NCBI GenBank assembly: GCA_903839035.1
Contig: CAIMAQ010000041.1
Span: forward strand, 16,732-80,731
DNA: 64,000 nucleotides
Direction of reading: 5' to 3'
Origin: an uncultured Opitutia bacterium
GTDB lineage: Bacteria; Verrucomicrobiota; Verrucomicrobiia; Opitutales; Opitutaceae
Numbering within the stretch: the stretch's first letter is position 1; each line of letters begins with the position of its first letter. The translations under genes were made by a program, and so were the position numbers. The notes below the pieces were generated by a model. The model worked only from the letters and a program-made list of their open reading frames with translations, was not told where the DNA came from and did not search any database. Positions 61,285 to 64,000 of the stretch are shown here, piece by piece.

Positions 61285-62435
61285 GTTTCCAGCTGAACGC
61301 AGGCCAGGCGCGGCAATCCGGCGCCCTAGGCAGCGGTCTTTCCACCCCCGCGCCTGACCGGCACAATACCATCGGCGCCCTTCGCGTGCTGCTCGCGGTC
61401 TTGGTGATTTACACGCATGCGCATCTCCTCGGTGGTTTCGACCTAGAGTGGTTGTCCCACTGGAGCCGGGGCACCACCCAGGCGGGTACCGTCGCGGTCC
61501 AGTGCTTCTTTGCCTTGAGCGGTTGGCTCGTCACGACGAGCTGGCGGCGCCAGCCGGAGCTGGGGCGATTTCTCTGGCATCGCTTCCTCCAGCTCGCGCC
61601 TGCCCTGTGGGTTTGCCTGCTTCTCACGGCCTTCCTTTTCGCGCCACTGGTGTGGCTGACCACGCCGAATGCGCCACACCCATTCCTCTCCCTCGGGCCC
61701 TCGCCGGCGGGCTATGTCGGGCACAACCTACTACAACCCCGTACGCAAATCAGCATAGGCTCCTTGCTCAACGCGGTACCATGGCCAGCCGATTGGAACG
61801 GATCGCTCTGGACCCTCTTCTACGAGGGCGCCGCTTACCTGATGGTGGCCGCGCTCGGACTCGCCGGCCTGCTCACGCGCTGGCGCCGGGTCGGCACCGG
61901 CCTGATTGTGGCGTTGCTCGCTGGGAACGTGATCCTCGCCACGGCCCATCCCGGATGGCTCACCGGTGCCGTCCGTCTCTATGATACGCCCGGCAAACTG
62001 CTCACGCTCCATTTCCTGGTCGGCGCCACCTGGGCCTCGTGGCCAGATGAAACCGCCCGCGTTCTGCGCCGACCGTGGCTGGCCCTGTCCGCCGCCGTGC
62101 TGCTGGTGGCCAGCTGGCCGCTGCTGATCCATCCATGGCTGTCGCCGCTGGTCCTGCCCCTGGCCCTGCTCTGGCTGACGCGCCACGGGCCGCTGGTTGA
62201 TTTCGAGCAAAAAGTCGGGGGCGACTACAGCTACGGCCTCTATATTTACGGCTATCCCGTGCAGCAGATCCTCGCCCATTTCCAGATTCAGCAGCTCGGC
62301 TTCACGGTGTATCTGGCCGCCGCCCTGCTCCTCGCGCTCGCCCTCGCGGTCGCGAGCTGGCATCTGGTCGAGAAACCCGCCCTCGCCCTCAAGTCTTTCC
62401 GCTGGACGCCGCGTCCCGCCCTCACTCCCGTTTGA
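61248..62435 (+). CDS. Membrane O-acyltransferase (acyltransferase 3 / OafA-like)
   Basis: About 395 aa with roughly ten membrane helices. The N-terminal motif RHNTIGALRVLLAVLVIYTHAHLLGG (about 38-63) carries the family His and Arg, and FALSGWLVTTSWRR (about 86-99) is typical. It should transfer acyl (acetyl or other) groups to a sugar of the exported polysaccharide. Start choices are GTG 61242, ATG 61248 or a TTG at 61281 that would give a TTGA overlap with the upstream stop, in keeping with the GTGA overlaps of this operon. Confidence 0.9.
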   Translation: MVFHSQFSRWKLSFQLNAGQARQSGALGSGLSTPAPDRHNTIGALRVLLAVLVIYTHAHLLGGFDLEWLSHWSRGTTQAGTVAVQCFFALSGWLVTTSWRRQPELGRFLWHRFLQLAPALWVCLLLTAFLFAPLVWLTTPNAPHPFLSLGPSPAGYVGHNLLQPRTQISIGSLLNAVPWPADWNGSLWTLFYEGAAYLMVAALGLAGLLTRWRRVGTGLIVALLAGNVILATAHPGWLTGAVRLYDTPGKLLTLHFLVGATWASWPDETARVLRRPWLALSAAVLLVASWPLLIHPWLSPLVLPLALLWLTRHGPLVDFEQKVGGDYSYGLYIYGYPVQQILAHFQIQQLGFTVYLAAALLLALALAVASWHLVEKPALALKSFRWTPRPALTPV

Positions 62436-62486
62436 ACGACGGCCGCGCCACGGCCACAGTCTCCCATCCCTCCCTCCTGATTTGCC

Positions 62487-63044
62487 ATGATCACCCAACT
62501 CGGCACCGCCCTGCGCAACATTCGACACTGGCTGATCTTAGCGGGTCTGCGGTTTCGCGGCATCGAGTTTGGTCCCGGCGCCACGATTGACCCGGGCTGC
62601 CGACTGCAGCGCGGCGCGGCCCGCAACCAGGCCGGCCAGATCAGCTCCGGCCCGCAGTTGCGCTGCAGCCAGGGAGTCATCCTCAACGCTCATGGCGGCT
62701 CGATCGCCCTCGGCACGCGGGTTTACCTTGGGCCCTACACGGTGATTTACGGCCATGGCGGCGTGTCCATCGGCGATAACTGTCTGATTGCGATGCATTG
62801 CTGCATTCTCTCCTCCAATCACACCGTCTCTCCGCCGGGCACACCCATCAACTCCCAGCCGGACGTCCTGTTGCCCACGAAAATCGGTGCCGATGTCTGG
62901 CTGGGCGCCAATGTCACCGTGATCGGCGGCGTGACCATCGGCGACGGCTGCGTCGTCGGCGCCGGTTCCGTTGTCACCAGTGATCTTCCGCCCAATTCCA
63001 TCGCCGTGGGTGTCCCGGCGCGCGTAATACGGGAACGACGGTGA
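62487..63044 (+). CDS. Left-handed beta-helix acyltransferase (hexapeptide)
   Basis: The 185-aa trimeric transferase has hexapeptide repeats such as YLGPYTVIYGHGGVSIGDNCLIAMHCCILSSN and IGADVWLGANVTVIGGVTIGDGCVVGAGSVVTSDLPPNSIAVGVPARVI, ending in the classic NPA-type tail of WcaF/LacA/VatD relatives. The His in HCCILSSNH (about 100-108) is a candidate catalytic residue. It is likely an O- or N-acetyltransferase modifying the polysaccharide or a sugar nucleotide. It follows the membrane acyltransferase by 51 bp and overlaps the GT2 start by GTGA. Confidence 0.92.
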   Translation: MITQLGTALRNIRHWLILAGLRFRGIEFGPGATIDPGCRLQRGAARNQAGQISSGPQLRCSQGVILNAHGGSIALGTRVYLGPYTVIYGHGGVSIGDNCLIAMHCCILSSNHTVSPPGTPINSQPDVLLPTKIGADVWLGANVTVIGGVTIGDGCVVGAGSVVTSDLPPNSIAVGVPARVIRERR

Positions 63045-64000
63045 CCGCCCCGGCGCGCCTCCCCTCGCCGGCTGAATCGATGGAGCTTTCCGTCATCCTT
63101 CCCACGCATAATCCGGATCCGGCGCGGCTGCAGCGTAGCCTGTCCGGTCTACGCGCGCAGACCCTGCCCACCGACCGCTGGGAAACCATCCTGGTCAACA
63201 ACGCCTCCACGGATTTTCCCAGCGTCGGGTTCTTTTCCGAGAACGCCCCGACAAATTTTTCCGTCGTGGACGAACCGGCCCTCGGCCTGACCCCGGCGCG
63301 GCGGCGGGGATTCAACACCGCACGCGGCGCCGTGGCGGTGCTCGTGGACGACGACAATGAGCTGGCACCGGATTATCTCTCCCAGGTGCTCGCCCTCTTT
63401 GCCCGCCTGCCGAAGGTTGGCGTCGCCGGCGGAAAATCCCTGCCGGAATTCGAGCACGAACCCGCGGAGTGGGCCCGTGAGTTCCTGCCCCTGCTGGCCT
63501 TGCGCGACCTGGGTCCAGCCGAGATCATTTCCACCGGCCTGCAATCTGCGGACCAAACCCAGCACCTCTATCCCGCCTTCGCCCCCATCGGTGCTGGCAT
63601 GGCGCTGCGGCGGGCCGCCTGGACGGCCTGGCTCAAGGTGCTGCAAGCGCCCGGAACGACATTGAGTGACCGGCGGGGTGCCGAACTGACCTCAGGCGGC
63701 GATAATGATATCGTGCTCAGCGCCCTGCGCGCCGGCTGGGAGGTCGGTTATTTCCCCGCGCTGGGTCTGACCCATCTCATCCCAGCCAGCCGCTTAGAAT
63801 CCAATTATTTGGCCCGGCTCAACCGTGGCATTCAAAAATCATGGATGCAGGTACTCGCCCGCCACGACGCCAATCCCTGGTCACCGCTCACTCCTGCCGG
63901 CGCCGCGCTGCGCAAGGTCAAGGCTTGGATCACCTCCCGGGCATGGAGTTCACCCGCCGCCCACATCCGCTGGCAGGGCGCCTGCGGTCACTTCGACGGC
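63041..64000 (+). CDS. GT2-family glycosyltransferase, 3' end beyond window
   Basis: The first 320 codons of a GT-A fold glycosyltransferase are visible. MELSVILPTHNPDPARL starts the fold (from the ATG at 63080; the GTG at 63041 is in a GTGA overlap). WETILVNNASTD and GLTPARRRGFNTARGAVAVLVDDDNEL (about 83-109) give the DxD-like nucleotide-sugar motif, and GGDNDIVLSALRAGWEVGY (about 223-241) the acceptor-side ED-like site. No stop is seen before base 64000. It probably adds a sugar to the exported glycan. Confidence 0.93.
   Translation, partial: MTAPARLPSPAESMELSVILPTHNPDPARLQRSLSGLRAQTLPTDRWETILVNNASTDFPSVGFFSENAPTNFSVVDEPALGLTPARRRGFNTARGAVAVLVDDDNELAPDYLSQVLALFARLPKVGVAGGKSLPEFEHEPAEWAREFLPLLALRDLGPAEIISTGLQSADQTQHLYPAFAPIGAGMALRRAAWTAWLKVLQAPGTTLSDRRGAELTSGGDNDIVLSALRAGWEVGYFPALGLTHLIPASRLESNYLARLNRGIQKSWMQVLARHDANPWSPLTPAGAALRKVKAWITSRAWSSPAAHIRWQGACGHFDG

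Overview
The window is about two-thirds GC by eye and encodes a Gram-negative chromosome segment with almost no mobile DNA. The gene set is typical of a heterotrophic Verrucomicrobiota member, most likely Opitutaceae: bL31/bL36 of the cysteine-poor kind, a PF07399-type antiporter, many exported lipoproteins, and Mpl, PgsA/PgpA and Wzm/Wzt-type export genes. This placement is inferred from gene content and style; no rRNA is present to prove it. Most start codons have no Shine-Dalgarno sequence, and several intergenic regions carry short arrays with a strict 7-bp period or REP-like double hairpins.

Layout. 1-9.6 kb: truncated uvrB with a membrane coiled-coil protein, glutamate dehydrogenase, small lipoprotein and NTF2-fold genes, an MFS transporter, a Na+/H+ antiporter, a SerB-like phosphatase and rpmE/rpmJ. 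9.7-18.5 kb: YqgE, dCMP deaminase, then a plus-strand operon (methyltransferase, type III polyketide synthase, Nif3-like, aroQ, NusG paralogue, barrel-like protein, alpha/beta hydrolase), pgsA-pgpA and coaD. 18.5-29.7 kb: exported S10 carboxypeptidase, a MacAB-like tripartite exporter, a TPR protein, a NitT/ThiXYZ-like ABC importer, two methyltransferases (one Rsm22/METTL17-like) and a 33-aa basic protein.

29.7-44.7 kb: rimO, mpl, priA, a Fur-family regulator with altered metal ligands, and an overlapping minus-strand operon (hemW, exported SAM hydroxide adenosyltransferase, lipoprotein, M23 peptidase). A TIG-type lipoprotein, a transglutaminase, an exported EEP hydrolase and an M48 protease follow. 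44.9-55.9 kb: xseB-dxs, a BamE-like protein, a UbiB-like kinase, tRNA-Gly(CCC), DUF4136 and DUF2235 proteins, recR and ybaB, separated by the repeat elements.

55.9-64 kb: a surface-polysaccharide locus running off the window. It holds a 1015-aa fusion of asparagine synthetase and a GT4 glycosyltransferase, Wzm/Wzt ABC export genes, a membrane O-acyltransferase, a hexapeptide acyltransferase and a truncated GT2 glycosyltransferase, joined by GTGA overlaps. The fusion protein, the heptad repeat arrays, the exported SAM hydrolase operon and the type III PKS operon are the items most worth follow-up.
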